DNA from: Acridotheres tristis
Lineage: Eukaryota > Chordata > Aves > Passeriformes > Sturnidae
Length of the DNA stretch: 64,000 nucleotides
NCBI GenBank assembly: GCA_037013685.1
Contig: CM072886.1
Span: 21,707,080-21,771,079, forward strand
Direction of reading: 5' to 3'
Of the stretch, positions 52,409-63,111 are shown piece after piece. Below the pieces are notes generated by a model. That model saw only the letters and a program-made list of their open reading frames with translations. It had not been told where the DNA came from and made no database searches. The position numbers were made by a program, and so were the translations under genes. The stretch's first letter is position 1. Each line of letters starts with the position of its first letter.

Positions 52409-52693
52409 TTAAAGAAAAAGCGCTTCTCTAATTGCCGCTTTTATCCCTTCACCTGCTGTCGTGTCACCAGCATCGCTCATTGTAACATAGTCGGTAGGAT
52501 CACTGAAGGAATACTCAAGCTCTCCAACACAATAGAAACAAAAAGCTTTAGTGTTGTGGTTGGGGAAATCTTCCTGATGGATAAACCCAGAAGCAATAAG
52601 GATTTCAGGCAGTACCGAGCAGAGGTGGGCTGGCTGTGTGCTCCGTGTGCACTGTGAGCACATCACTGGGGTGCTGGGGCCAGGAGGGGCCAC
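52409..52693 (-). pseudogene. Open frame with partial survivin/BIR-like resemblance (doubtful)
   Basis: A 94-codon - strand frame lies on the edge of the CpG island. Its middle reads PEILIASGFIHQEDF, a short linker, then AFCFYCVGELEYSF. The spacing and residues recall the first zinc-binding half of a survivin (BIRC5)-type BIR domain: GFIH, about 11 residues, then CFxCxxELE. The second half is missing: the His expected 17 residues after the second Cys is Met, and there is no following Cys. The frame opens at GTG rather than ATG. A CAG|GTGAAG donor-like site sits near its 3' end. It could be an eroded retrocopy, a first exon of an antisense transcript, or chance. I cannot decide from sequence alone. 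Confidence 0.25.
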
Positions 52694-53027
52694 GGATCAC
52701 GCTGGGGGAGCAGGGGTGGAAACTGGACACACGATAAAAATATTTTTTAGAAGTATTTGTAAACAGGCACATAAAGGTGCCTCTGCCTCCTGAAGGTCTG
52801 CAGTGATACCGCTGCGCTGGAAACAAAAAACATTTTGTATTTTCCGGGTTTTTTTTCCCTGTTTCCCATGAACAGGCGGTTGCCCGAGGGGAGTCATGTC
52901 GCGACATGCCCGCGATAGAAGGCGGTGTCCTCCTCCCCCCTCCGCCGCTGCAGTGCCGCGCTGCCCGCGCCAGGGGGAGCCCGCAGCCCAGCGCCGCCTT
53001 TTGTTCTTTATTTCTCCGCTTAGCGGG

Positions 53028-53096
53028 AGAGTTTATTAATTAATTCATCACGATTTAAATGGCAAAATTAAGTTTAATTAATGATAAATCAATTTC
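53028..53096. promoter_or_regulatory. TAAT-rich core, candidate homeodomain-factor cluster
   Basis: Between the two GC arms of the CpG island lies an AT-rich stretch with repeated homeodomain core motifs: ttaattaatt (around 53035-53045), atttaaat, aattaag and tttaattaatgataaatc (around 53073-53090). Clustered TAAT/ATTA cores inside a CpG island are common in developmental regulatory DNA, but such short motifs also arise by chance in AT-rich sequence. Confidence 0.4.
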
Positions 53097-53108
53097 GGGG
53101 GGGGGGGG
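53097..53108 (+). repeat. G12 homopolymer
   Basis: Twelve uninterrupted guanines follow the TAAT-rich core of the CpG island, with tgg directly after. Such a run can slip during sequencing or replication, so the exact length is uncertain. Confidence 0.9.
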
Positions 53109-53879
53109 TGGAAGCTGCTTGCTGGTAGTTCAGCGTAGCGCTGTTTTGGGTGCGCGCAGCTCCGCGCTGCGGGGATTGCCAGCTCGGGTGCGGAATTGCG
53201 GGATGCTGGTTGGAGCCAAGCGCTGGGAAACATTGCTGCACTTTCTCCGTTCATCCTTTCGCCAAGCGGAAAAATCCTTTCTGATTTATATTCTAATCTT
53301 TCTCTCAAATTGGAGCAACGGCAAAGTGCTAGAATGTTACACCTTTTAAAACTTAGGGGGAAGACTATTCCTAACAGACCTCATTGATACCATGTTTATC
53401 CTGACAGTGGATTTATTTTTGCTTTATTCTAAATTCCTTGTCTTTTGTGTTGCTAAGCTTTAGGCATTGTGTTACATCCTCTTGTTCCAGTTAAAAATAC
53501 CAATAAGCCTTCTAAACTGGACCACAAAAGCTTTTGTCATTTTTGTTTCAGATCACTAATAACTCCATGCTGCTTCATTGCTAAAATTGCATTGTTACTG
53601 CCCGGTACCTTTTCTCATCCATGACAGCAGTGAAAATACAGTCCTGATGTATATGGATGTTCTTGTTTTTTTCCTGCAGCATTTAATTCAGTATCTAGCA
53701 TTGGACTAAAGTCTGTTTGCATTGTTAACTCTGGACCTATCCATATGTGGGATGATTATTCTGTGGAAATAATTGTTTCTAGTGTTCTACGCTCTATCTT
53801 GTTTTTGGATTTTCTGCCCACATGTCTTACTACTGTTAGTTTCTTTGTACTAATGTCTTTGTCTTTTGTGGTGATTTCA

Positions 53880-54620
53880 GAATTTAATGTCATCTAAGAG
53901 TTGATTGAGTATGCAGGGTATCCCTTAGTCCAGGTCATTAATAAAGATGTTAAATAAAACTGTGACTAACGCTAATCCCTCTGGCACACAGCTGGACACT
54001 TCCCTTCCAACTCAGTACATTGCCACTCATCATTACCCTTTGCTTATGGTCTGTCAGCCACTTTCAGTCTTTGAGATAGTGTATCACATCCCAGCTCTGC
54101 AGAGTTTGTCCACAGAGCAAGATTTTTTAATAGAAATTGCATCAAATGTTATAATTTGTTGTTTTGTTCCGCTAATTATTTAGTCCACTTTAAGAAAATA
54201 ATTTATATGATGTCTTAGTCATTAGCCACCTTGTCTTTTGATTGTAATTTTGTCTTATGTCTTTTGAAATTGAATTTTGTGTCCATATTGTCTTTTGTTT
54301 CTGTTGTCCGTGCTTTTCTTCTATATTGTGTGTCAGTGTCCAACAAATACTTGCCAAGCTTCTCCTTTTTGAAAACCAGAAAGGAAGTATGGGCATATAT
54401 TTTTTTAAGTCTGGTACCATACTGTAGAATGCAGAGCAAAATTAAATAATGTTACAATAACATATCTGCAGTAATAAGCCTATGAAAAGAAATGAAGAAA
54501 AAGAACTGGTTATTCTTATGTACAACTCCTGGAAAGACTTACAAAAGATGCCTTACATTTGTTTGCTATCCTCACTAATTCCTTAAGAATTCCTTAGGAT
54601 ATTGAGACGTATATCAGATA
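53880..54620 (-). mobile_element. Ancient CR1/L3-type LINE fragment with RT motif
   Basis: On the - strand, positions 53989 down to 53930 read VPEG, nine further codons, then FNIFINDLD, in one continuous frame. This is the well-known VPQGSVLGP..FNIFINDLD reverse-transcriptase block of CR1/L3 LINEs, with Gln to Glu and a diverged middle. Sequence on the high-coordinate side (54340-54620: ctcctttttgaaaaccagaa, cactaattccttaagaattc) also resembles antisense RT-region segments of these elements. A stop follows FINDLD directly and other stops are frequent, so the copy is dead. Both ends are approximate; the 3' part may continue toward 53400. Confidence 0.85.
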
Positions 54621-56993
54621 GACATGTTTATTTGGTGTTTCTAGGTATGACTTTCTTTCAATGTATGTTCTTCATTAACATTTTTGAGTACTTTCTGATC
54701 AGCTCTTCAGATGTTTCCAGTTGTTCTTTCTCCTTGCATTTCTACATGCCAATGTTTTATTAATTTCTCAGAATTATGCTTTTGGTAGTCTGTTACTCAC
54801 ATGCTGCCATGGTGTCTGTGTTCATTTCTTGGTTTGAAGTCTAATACTTTCTGATCAGAGGCACCAGGCATCATTATATTTTCACATTCTGAATTCTACC
54901 CTCTTGCTTGAGCTCTGTGCTGTTGGCCTGTCTGCTGAAATCTCTCTTCTCTAGATAATGACATTGCTGACAAAATTGAGTCTCTGAGATATGTTTTTAA
55001 AATGCTTGTCTAAGGAATTAAAGACATACTATGAAGGTAATAATATAAAGGAAGTAAACCTTACTACTTGCTCTCTCATGATTTGCATATAGCCATTAAA
55101 GGCAAGATTTTTCCAAAAGGAAAGTGAAAATGATGGGTAACTTGAGAACTGGGTTGGCATTCAAAAGTGCTTAGTGCTAAGCAACTGCTCTTGGCTTATG
55201 TGGTTTGATATTATCCTCTGCTGTTTATTCTGTATTACAGATAATTTTTCTTTAACAGAACAGTTCCCTTGATTCTCATCTTAGGATCTTAGAAATGTAG
55301 ATAATTTTGAGAGATGCTGCAGACAGGAAAGAAGTATAAAAATATGAATAATGTTCCTGGGTTTTGTCACCAGTGCAGATGGCTTAAGCCAATCTCAAAA
55401 CTCATGCTATTGGTCTCTGTTGCCAGCCAGAGACTTATGACAACAGTTATGATTTCTGCAGTGATATAAACATTGCAAACTATCTTTGCCTTAGGCAAAT
55501 ACTGACTTTTATGAGGATTTCATGTGGGGGTTTTAGTGTAATTTTGACCACCACTTTTTCTGTGGCAAGATCACAGGTATTCAGGTACTGCCATTCATGA
55601 GCATCTCCTGTGACTGTCTCTCAAAATTCATTCAAGAAGATCTTAACCACTTCCTTTCCTGCATTTTTGGTTGTGTTGCCTCATGTATCTGCCTAAAGAT
55701 TTCTGACATCTTGACTGCCATATAGTACAGAGAAATGAGAATTTTTTTGCTTTTTCATGCAGGCTTTCTTTATTTTTATATTAGTGACACTGAAACACAA
55801 ATCATTGTAGGAGACTGGTGAAAACAGTGATTTTTTTTCATAACTTTAAGTTATTTACTAGCCAAACAGTTTAATACTTGGATTTAGTGATTTTTGTAAA
55901 ATGAACTAGCCAGGAAAGTTTTAAGCTATTGTTTGAGAATTTGTGAAAGATGCTGGCTGCAAAGCAGGTCATCGTGTATATGTGTTCAGTGCCTGCTTGA
56001 CCCATGTCAAAATGGGAAGATGGGAGACTCACCCTGCTGATGCATTAAATCAGAGAGGTTAGATTATGTATCTGCAGCAGCACACTGTGAATAACGAGCC
56101 TCAGCACAGGGCTGGTGCACCTGTCATTGCTGGAGGGCAAAGAGGCAAGTGGTTCCAAAGGGAACTGACCTTTTTCTTTCAGGCACTGAGTCAATCCCAT
56201 ATCCTAAGGCACACATTCTGCGTTAAAATTATTATAGCTCTCCTGGCATTAGGCAGAACAACAGACTCTGGTGAATATCTATGGAAAAAACCCACAAAAT
56301 ATGGTGTTGATGGTAGTTTGTTTATTGTTTTCAATCAAGCTTTTATAGGAAATCTATTTTGTAATTTTGAAAAGCATCAGTAAAGTTAAATTCTTCTCTG
56401 ATAAAGATTAATCTAATTAAAATTTAAAATAAAATTTTGAAATCGTTTGCCTGAACTAGCAGCTCACTAGATAGCAAAATATAAATGGCATTGTTTATCA
56501 CTAAATGTGATTCACAAAAAGCCTGCCTCCTTTTAAATTCTGTGATACAGTGTATATCCACTGGCTGCTACCTCAGCTGAATTTCTGTCCCTAAGATCTG
56601 ATTTACAAATAGACAACTTTCTGTTAAATTATTCACATCTCATAATAATTGATGTAACAGAGTTGATCTTATGCTGGAGAATATTTGATCATAAATTCAA
56701 TGAAAACAGCCACCATCTTTGTGATGTTTGTCCAGCTAAATCCTTCAGTGAATAAAATAATAAAGATGCCAGCTGTGTTTGTTTTATGAACACTGCTGCA
56801 ATAGGAGGCTGAAAATACAAATGAATAAAGGACCTAATTTTTCATGTTGGATTTATAAACTCAGAATCCTACTGTGAAAAATTTAAATTGAAAAAGTATA
56901 ATTTTTACTTCTGTCACATTCTTATAAATGTATTGTTTGCTTTTTTGTCTCTATTGTTTGGGAATACAGAATAGTTTTAAAAGATTGATACTG

Positions 56994-57032
56994 TTTGGAT
57001 ATCTGTGGTATGGATATTTGGATATCCGTGGT
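56994..57032. repeat. Imperfect tandem repeat, 23-bp period
   Basis: The 16-mer tttggatatctgtggt (56994-57009) recurs as tttggatatccgtggt (57017-57032) with one change, separated by atggata. The result is three closely spaced GGATAT cores, one a GGATATCC palindrome. Confidence 0.8.
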
Positions 57033-58689
57033 CTCTGGCAAGGAAATCTTGTAAAAGTAGGTTAAATTTATGCTTTTCACTCCGACATCTCTGCCTGTTA
57101 AGAATGGACCATCACTTTTGCATTGCCTTCTTTGGTTAGATTTTATGGCAGTTTTAAAGTTCTGTTTATTACTATGTACTGTTAGTGTGCCTCAAACTAA
57201 TTTCACCACCCTGACATAAAAAAAAAAATCATGCTCTGGATCATTATGGGCTTCCTTCAGCATTATGACTTTTGCAGAATATGGTTACATTCCTTTTATT
57301 TCTTTCATATTTGATCCTTACAGTGCCCTTGAGTCAAGCTTTATTCAGCAACCATGAGGGCATGAATTTTCCTGAGATGTTGACAGATAGTGTTTGGTGA
57401 ATATCATTTTTCTGTCAGCTACAGCCCACGTCTGTACTGCAAACTAAAGCAGAGCCAGGGACTGTCTGCTGGCCCCGAGGCCATGTGGCAGACCTTGGCC
57501 ACAATTGTGCTAAGCAACACTTGGGCATGCATCTCCTGTGGGCTTTATGTGGTCCCCATGCAGCTGCAGGTGCAGTTATTATTTTGGGGTTGTTCAACCT
57601 TAGGTTTTTAAATCAAAATTTCCAGAATAAAGACACATGTTGCAGACCATAGGAATTGTATTTTCTAGTGTAATGTATGGTATACCTTGCTTGTAGGAGC
57701 ATAGAACTTGCTGCATTTTGGGAATGGTCCCTGGCATGTAGTTGGTCCCTGGACTGTGTCCAGGAGTGAGTTTGGAGCAGGCTGCTGACATGGCCAGATA
57801 ATCCAGGGGTGATGTGGAAACTCAGTAGTTGAGAAGCCAGGCTCTTTCACTAGCCCTGCTCAACTCAGCAATAAGGCTTCAACAGAGAGGTTCTTACTAT
57901 CCCCTGTGCCCACCTGAGCATATTCCCAGCTCCCTACTTGCACTGTTCTGCTAGGATTCTTTGTCACTTAGGCCTAAAGCCTTAGGAAGAGAAAAATAAG
58001 AAATATCCCTATCCTGTACATCCAGAATGATATATACATTTTACCCTTTTTCTTTCCAGCTTTTCCAAGATACTTTCTTGTCTTCCTAACCAACTTTATG
58101 ACTCTGATCTTGATTATCATAATAGACTTCTCATGTCCTCTCTGGATCAACATACTTTTTCAGATCATATAACAAGCAACCAGTAAATTCAATTTATGTT
58201 TTTGTGTATTGTTCAATTCTCGTCCCAACACTGGCTGTTTTATGCCATCATTTTTGAGCCCCTTCTTACCCTTTTCAAAATCCTCCAAAATTTAGCCTCT
58301 TCCTCTCTTTCTTCACAAAGCTCATATTCCCTATTTTTATGTCAGTGACCCCTTTCTCATATTTAAGCCTTCTCATGTCCCCTAGATAGTTCAGGCAGAC
58401 TCTCAGCTGCTGCTTTCCCTTCTGGGAATCTGATGGGCTTATGCCCAGATAATGAATTTATCAGTTGTTTGTGGTCCTTGACTCCAGGCTCTTGTTCTCA
58501 GTTTAGAAACTGCTAGGACTGTCAGCCTCAAATACCTGCTTTTGCAAAAACTTAATGTTCATTTAACACCCTAAAATGAGACCCAGATGTTTATTTACCT
58601 GCCCATCCAATTCAATGACAGCACACATGACCAGAGCTGCATGGATTCCACAATTCCATGTGTGCAATATCTTTTGAGAATCCACCTGG

Positions 58690-58725
58690 TTTTTTTTGGG
58701 GTTTTTTTTTTTTTTTTGGGTTGTT
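58690..58725. repeat. Poly-T / GGGG low-complexity tract
   Basis: T8, G4, T16 and GGG follow one another, then ttgtt. This is the same T/G style as the tracts at 4936 and 30109. It might be the tail of an antisense retroposed sequence, but no recognisable body adjoins it. Confidence 0.85.
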
Positions 58726-60634
58726 AGAAGTGGCCTGAGCTCTGCTGGCAGTTAATTTTTAGTGATAGCTGGCTCTTTGGGAAATCTGACCCTTAGTGGT
58801 CACTGTTATAGATAAAAAATTTTATTTTAGTTCTTAAATCACCTATGCTGATTTATGCCTAAATAGCAGTAACTCCCTGCTTAGCTGTCTCTCTTTCATG
58901 ATACTTTTACAGGATAGGATTTGCAAAAATGGTTCAGGGTTGAGTTCTTCCCTACTGCAAGCCAATTTCTGAGTGTCAGCACTACATCCTCACACATATC
59001 CATGTATTTCAGTAATTGGTAGCTAAAATAGATGGAGTTTGTGACTTGTTGATTCACCTCCAAGGTGTTTATAGATAAAAAGTATAAACTCATATGTGAA
59101 ATTCAAGCAACTTTTTAGAAGGACACTTCAATACAGGTATGTGTGGATATGTAATGTTCCCCTTTTCAAAAAAAAAAACAGTGCAAAATGTTACATTTTC
59201 TCCAAATTGCATACTAGAGAGTTCGCTGTTTTCTCCTTTCATGGTGGTCCCTGCATAAGAAACCTGTGTTCTTTTTTCCTCTGTTCAAGTTCAAAGTCAA
59301 GTTCATACATTAACACAAGCATGTCTGTCTCTTAACAAGTATTACTGCCTTTGGTGTCAGACACTGAATTTTCAGTGTGACTGGTTCTCCTTACTCAAAG
59401 AGGACATAAAGTTCAATTTAGAAAAGTCTCCAATAATGTAAAGAGAAAGTGGTGTGTTAAATCGGGAGAGTGGACCTGGAGAAGGATTGGCAATTTCTCC
59501 ACCACAGTGCTGGCTTGAATGGGGTGTCCTACCCTCTGTTCTCTCGTGATGAACCAAGTGCCTGAGGGTCAGGGAGCTGCAGCTAGTTCTTTGTGATGTA
59601 AGTCTATCTAAATACAGACATAATAATACATAATTAACTGTTCTTGACTGCATAGCTTGAATATATTGCCCATATGCTCTCATTACAACAATTTCAGTCT
59701 CTCCCTCCCAGTAGTTACTAGTCCTGCATCATTTCCCTCTCCTGTCTTAGCTTAGGAGTGTAGTTGCAGAAAGACCAGGATGCCTGCTTTTACATAATTG
59801 CTCAGTCTCACTGGGTTCAGCCAGGCAACTCATCTGCATAAAGTTAAATACATGCATATGCCTGGGGTCTGCCTTCCTGAGCTTTCCAGGCTTGGGGCAT
59901 TCTCTCTGCCTCCAAATCTCTATCTGCCTTTAATGAGCTGTATAAATAAATACAAAGTACTCCTGTTAGTTCCATAGCCACAAAAATCTGTTTTATTAGC
60001 TGAGAGGTATACAGTAATAGAAAAGATCAGACCCATGCAATGTTTTAGGCAGCAGTGGGAGGACAGGGCAAGTAGCTGCTTCCAAGTGGTTGACAGATCT
60101 GAGGCCCCAGCAAGACAGATTTGTAGGTTAACTCTGATAAATGATCTTTGGCTTCACCGACCAAAGCAAGGTCACCCTTCTCAGGGCACTGCCTGCATGC
60201 TGCAACCTTGTAGCAAATTCCTGTTGGAGTACTGAGCAAACAAACCAGTTCTTATTTGCATTAGAATGAAATTAAAACTTCTTAAACCCAAGATGATAAA
60301 ATATCAGACGAGAGGGTAGAGATTCATAGAGCAGTATTAACGTTTATTTACTAGCGTTTCGTTCGGTCTTTCATTGTTTTCTAAAGGTAATAGGTCCAGA
60401 AACACAGCTGGATAAGGGAAAATAAGGAAGACTTTGTTTACTTCCCTGATGGGTGCACCCACTTGATAAATTTGAAATTCAGAGTTTGTTTTTTTTCTTA
60501 TTCTTCAGAATATCTTTTGCATGGATTTATTTGGAGAGAAGCAATTCAGGTTGTCGAGGGTGGGATGAGGAAAAACACAGAGCTTTGACTGCATTGTGTG
60601 CCAAAGGTTTATTTCAGCTATTTCTCTGTTGGGG

Positions 60635-60653
60635 TTTTTTTTTTTTTTTTTTT
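60635..60653. repeat. T19 homopolymer
   Basis: Nineteen uninterrupted T residues are preceded by GGGG. On the - strand this is an A19 run, but no target-site duplication or retroposed gene body is evident beside it. Confidence 0.9.
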
Positions 60654-61495
60654 CACTTATGTCCAGCCAGTGAGGAAATAAATATGTAAAGAAAGAATAC
60701 TATGGAATGTTAACTCCACTGCTGTATTTTCTTCCTTTTATCATGCCCCAAGATTCACTGAAGTTGATATAAATTCACCATGCCTTATTTTAAAAAGCAT
60801 AACAGAAAGGCATTCTTCCTTTAAGAGTCAGACTGTAAAAGGTGATTTTCTTTCACTCAGATTGGTTTAAGCCTGTAAAAAGCATTAAGTGAAAAATCTG
60901 ATATATTTGTTAGGGCATTTATTGCATTACTAACTTATATTTTCAGTTCTCAGTGAAAGGTTTATAGAGAACATAAACCTTGAAGAGTTTTTTTCAGGAT
61001 TAAAGTTATATTTTCTCCATTTTCTGGTGAAATAATAGCTCATAAAATGATCGGAGTGTTAGTAATTATTTTTAGCTCTGTTTATTTTCCAAGGTTATTC
61101 TGTTCAACTTGCTGAGGTGCACACATACAGCCTTTAAAAAAACATTCACCTTGATCAGAAGATTCATGCCCTTTAAAAAATTTCAGAATAATCAAAAGCT
61201 TCTGACTAGATGTCACCACTATGTTGTCTTTCTTCATTAATTGCACTTACAGCAAACAAAGATCTTCCAGGAAACCATAAATCTGGCATATTCAGTAGTG
61301 GTCTGTCGTGGTGTAAGTAATGTTCTATGTCTTCCATAATTAGTATCTTTAATACTGGGCTAATTGGGATGCTGAAAGAATTAAAATAGTTGATTGGTGA
61401 TGGCATATAAAATCAAAAAGAAGTAATTGCTAAATTCTTTCTGGCACAAAATAGTAAAGCATGTACTAATTAAAATTTCTTAGGAAATACTTTTT

Positions 61496-61538
61496 CTGGG
61501 AAATACCTGTATCTAACTGGGAAATACCTGTATCTAAC
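61496..61538. repeat. Exact 21-bp tandem duplication
   Basis: The 21-bp unit starting tgggaaatacctgtatctaa occurs twice in a row (61497-61517 and 61518-61538) with no mismatch, and the preceding base also matches. The lack of divergence implies a recent event or a polymorphic site. Confidence 0.97.
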
Positions 61539-63070
61539 AGAAACTGCTGAAAATTAAGTGAAATAATGTGAATTATTTCAGGTAGTCGTCTTTTAGTTCC
61601 ATGACTTAGTTCTGATTTTAAACAGTAGCAAAACATTGTACCCAGCAGTCATGCTGCCTAGACCATCACAATGTCAGAATTCCTGGGAATTAAGGAACAG
61701 AACACCACATTCTCAATAGCTTAGGGTATGTTATCACTGCACACACATTTTGTATTTGCTGTTTAAATAAACTTTGCTTCACTTAGTCTCTCTGACATAG
61801 ACTCCATACTTCTTGCTTCATTGGATGCTCCAGCATATGTTACTCTGGCAAAAAGATGCCGAGCATCAAATGTAAACCTTACTCTGCATCAGAAATGGAA
61901 GAAACAAGTAGGAAAAATATCAGCAATATTGTCAATGAGCAGTAGAAGCAATCTTCCTGCCCAAAGCTCTCAATAGTTGGTGCTGGGTTTCTTTGTAAGG
62001 TTTCATAGCTCAGCATATTTATTCTGAGGAATCAGAGCAAGAGCTACCCTGGGTAGCTCTCACAAAACTCAGGATACTTTTAGGTCTCTTGTATATTTAC
62101 TGGTTCTCCTTAAGCTTAGCCTTTAAACATCAACCAAATTCAGTTTTTAAAAGTGGTGTGTTCTGTAATGGTGGTAATGTTCTGCTTCCTCTATTAAGCA
62201 GACTTTCCAAGCTGGAAATCACAAGCATAATTTTGTTGAAGAAATACAGTAATACACCTGAAACAGACGCTAAAACACATCAAGTCTAGTGCAAAAGAGG
62301 GAGAAATAGACTCATATCTAAGTTTGTCTTGAGTTGCATTTGGGGATGACACATACAAAAGATCAAGTTGTAATTGAGCATAATGGCTATTGTCAAAAGT
62401 GAATTGCCTTCAGAGGTTGGATCACTTAATTGTCTAGCTTAGGTGTGACCAAACTGAGTCTCTGAAGTCTAATGTGATTCATGAACAGTTTAAGCATCTT
62501 AATTCTCTGTTCTGAGAATTCGGGGGCTGCAACTGTAATTTCGGTGTACCTACTGGGTCAGTAGATTATTTTAAAAATTTACCAAGTAAATGTCATTATA
62601 TACTTAGGGTTAAATCTATATTAATTAAAATAGAAAACCTAGTTGTTGATATTGTTAGAACCTTTGTTATGCTCACATTTTTTCATGAAATGCTGTTCAT
62701 CTTGGCTTCTTTCCAACTCATGGCATCTGTACATCTGTCAAGTGAGAATTAGTTCAGACAGGCCAGTGTTATCATTACCTTCCTGGAATGCACTGAATGA
62801 ACTTTCCCCCACAGCTTTCCAAATGGGGCTCTGACCTCTGCTGTGTCGACATTAACAGCAATGCCAAGGAATCAAACACTGACACTGTTATTTTTATCTC
62901 TGTTCCATATCTGTGAATACTTACCATTGGTTGTCATGGCTTTTATTGTAATAGTAAATATTTTGACTACCTTTTCAGTACTTCAGTGGATACGACTTCT
63001 GATGCTGTAATATGGTAATATAATTAAAGGGGATCAAACTAATTTTTAAATTACAAAGAGATTGTTTCAT

Positions 63071-63111
63071 ACACCACCATGGAAATCACGATGGTCTCAA
63101 GATGGTGGTGT
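63071..63111. repeat. Inverted repeat, 10-bp perfect arms, 21-nt spacer
   Basis: The arms acaccaccat (63071-63080) and atggtggtgt (63102-63111) are perfectly complementary. The spacer contains a further gatggt element that could compete for pairing with the left arm. A hairpin is possible; no RNA gene is recognised. Confidence 0.75.

Larger units (their letters stand above)
52861..53280. promoter_or_regulatory. Intragenic CpG island, candidate promoter/enhancer
   Basis: I count about 34 CpG dinucleotides in these 420 bp, whereas CpG is rare through the rest of the window. Two GC-rich arms (52861-53010 and 53130-53280) flank an AT-rich core (53028-53096). The left arm includes a 14-bp palindrome, CATGTCGCGACATG, at 52895-52908. 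Unmethylated islands inside introns often mark alternative promoters, antisense or lncRNA start sites, or developmental enhancers. No TATA box or splice context fixes a direction. The island is too far from any known exon to be the main CDK14 promoter. Confidence 0.65.

Noticed and set aside
53059..53349. 96-codon + strand frame crossing the CpG island, starting with ATG
   Set aside because: It includes the G12 run (poly-Gly), shows no known domain and is open because of high GC. It is kept only as part of the regulatory candidate.
57390..57611. Open frames on both strands in a GC-richer stretch
   Set aside because: Overlapping frames on both strands are typical of composition. No motif or splice site supports a gene.
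58020..58400. Pyrimidine-rich stretch that might be an old retroelement or untranslated-region copy
   Set aside because: No recognisable terminus, polyA tail, coding remnant or target-site duplication.
60635..60653. T19 run as the polyA tail of a processed pseudogene on the - strand
   Set aside because: Sequence on the relevant side (higher coordinates) shows no coding similarity I recognise, and there is no evident target-site duplication.
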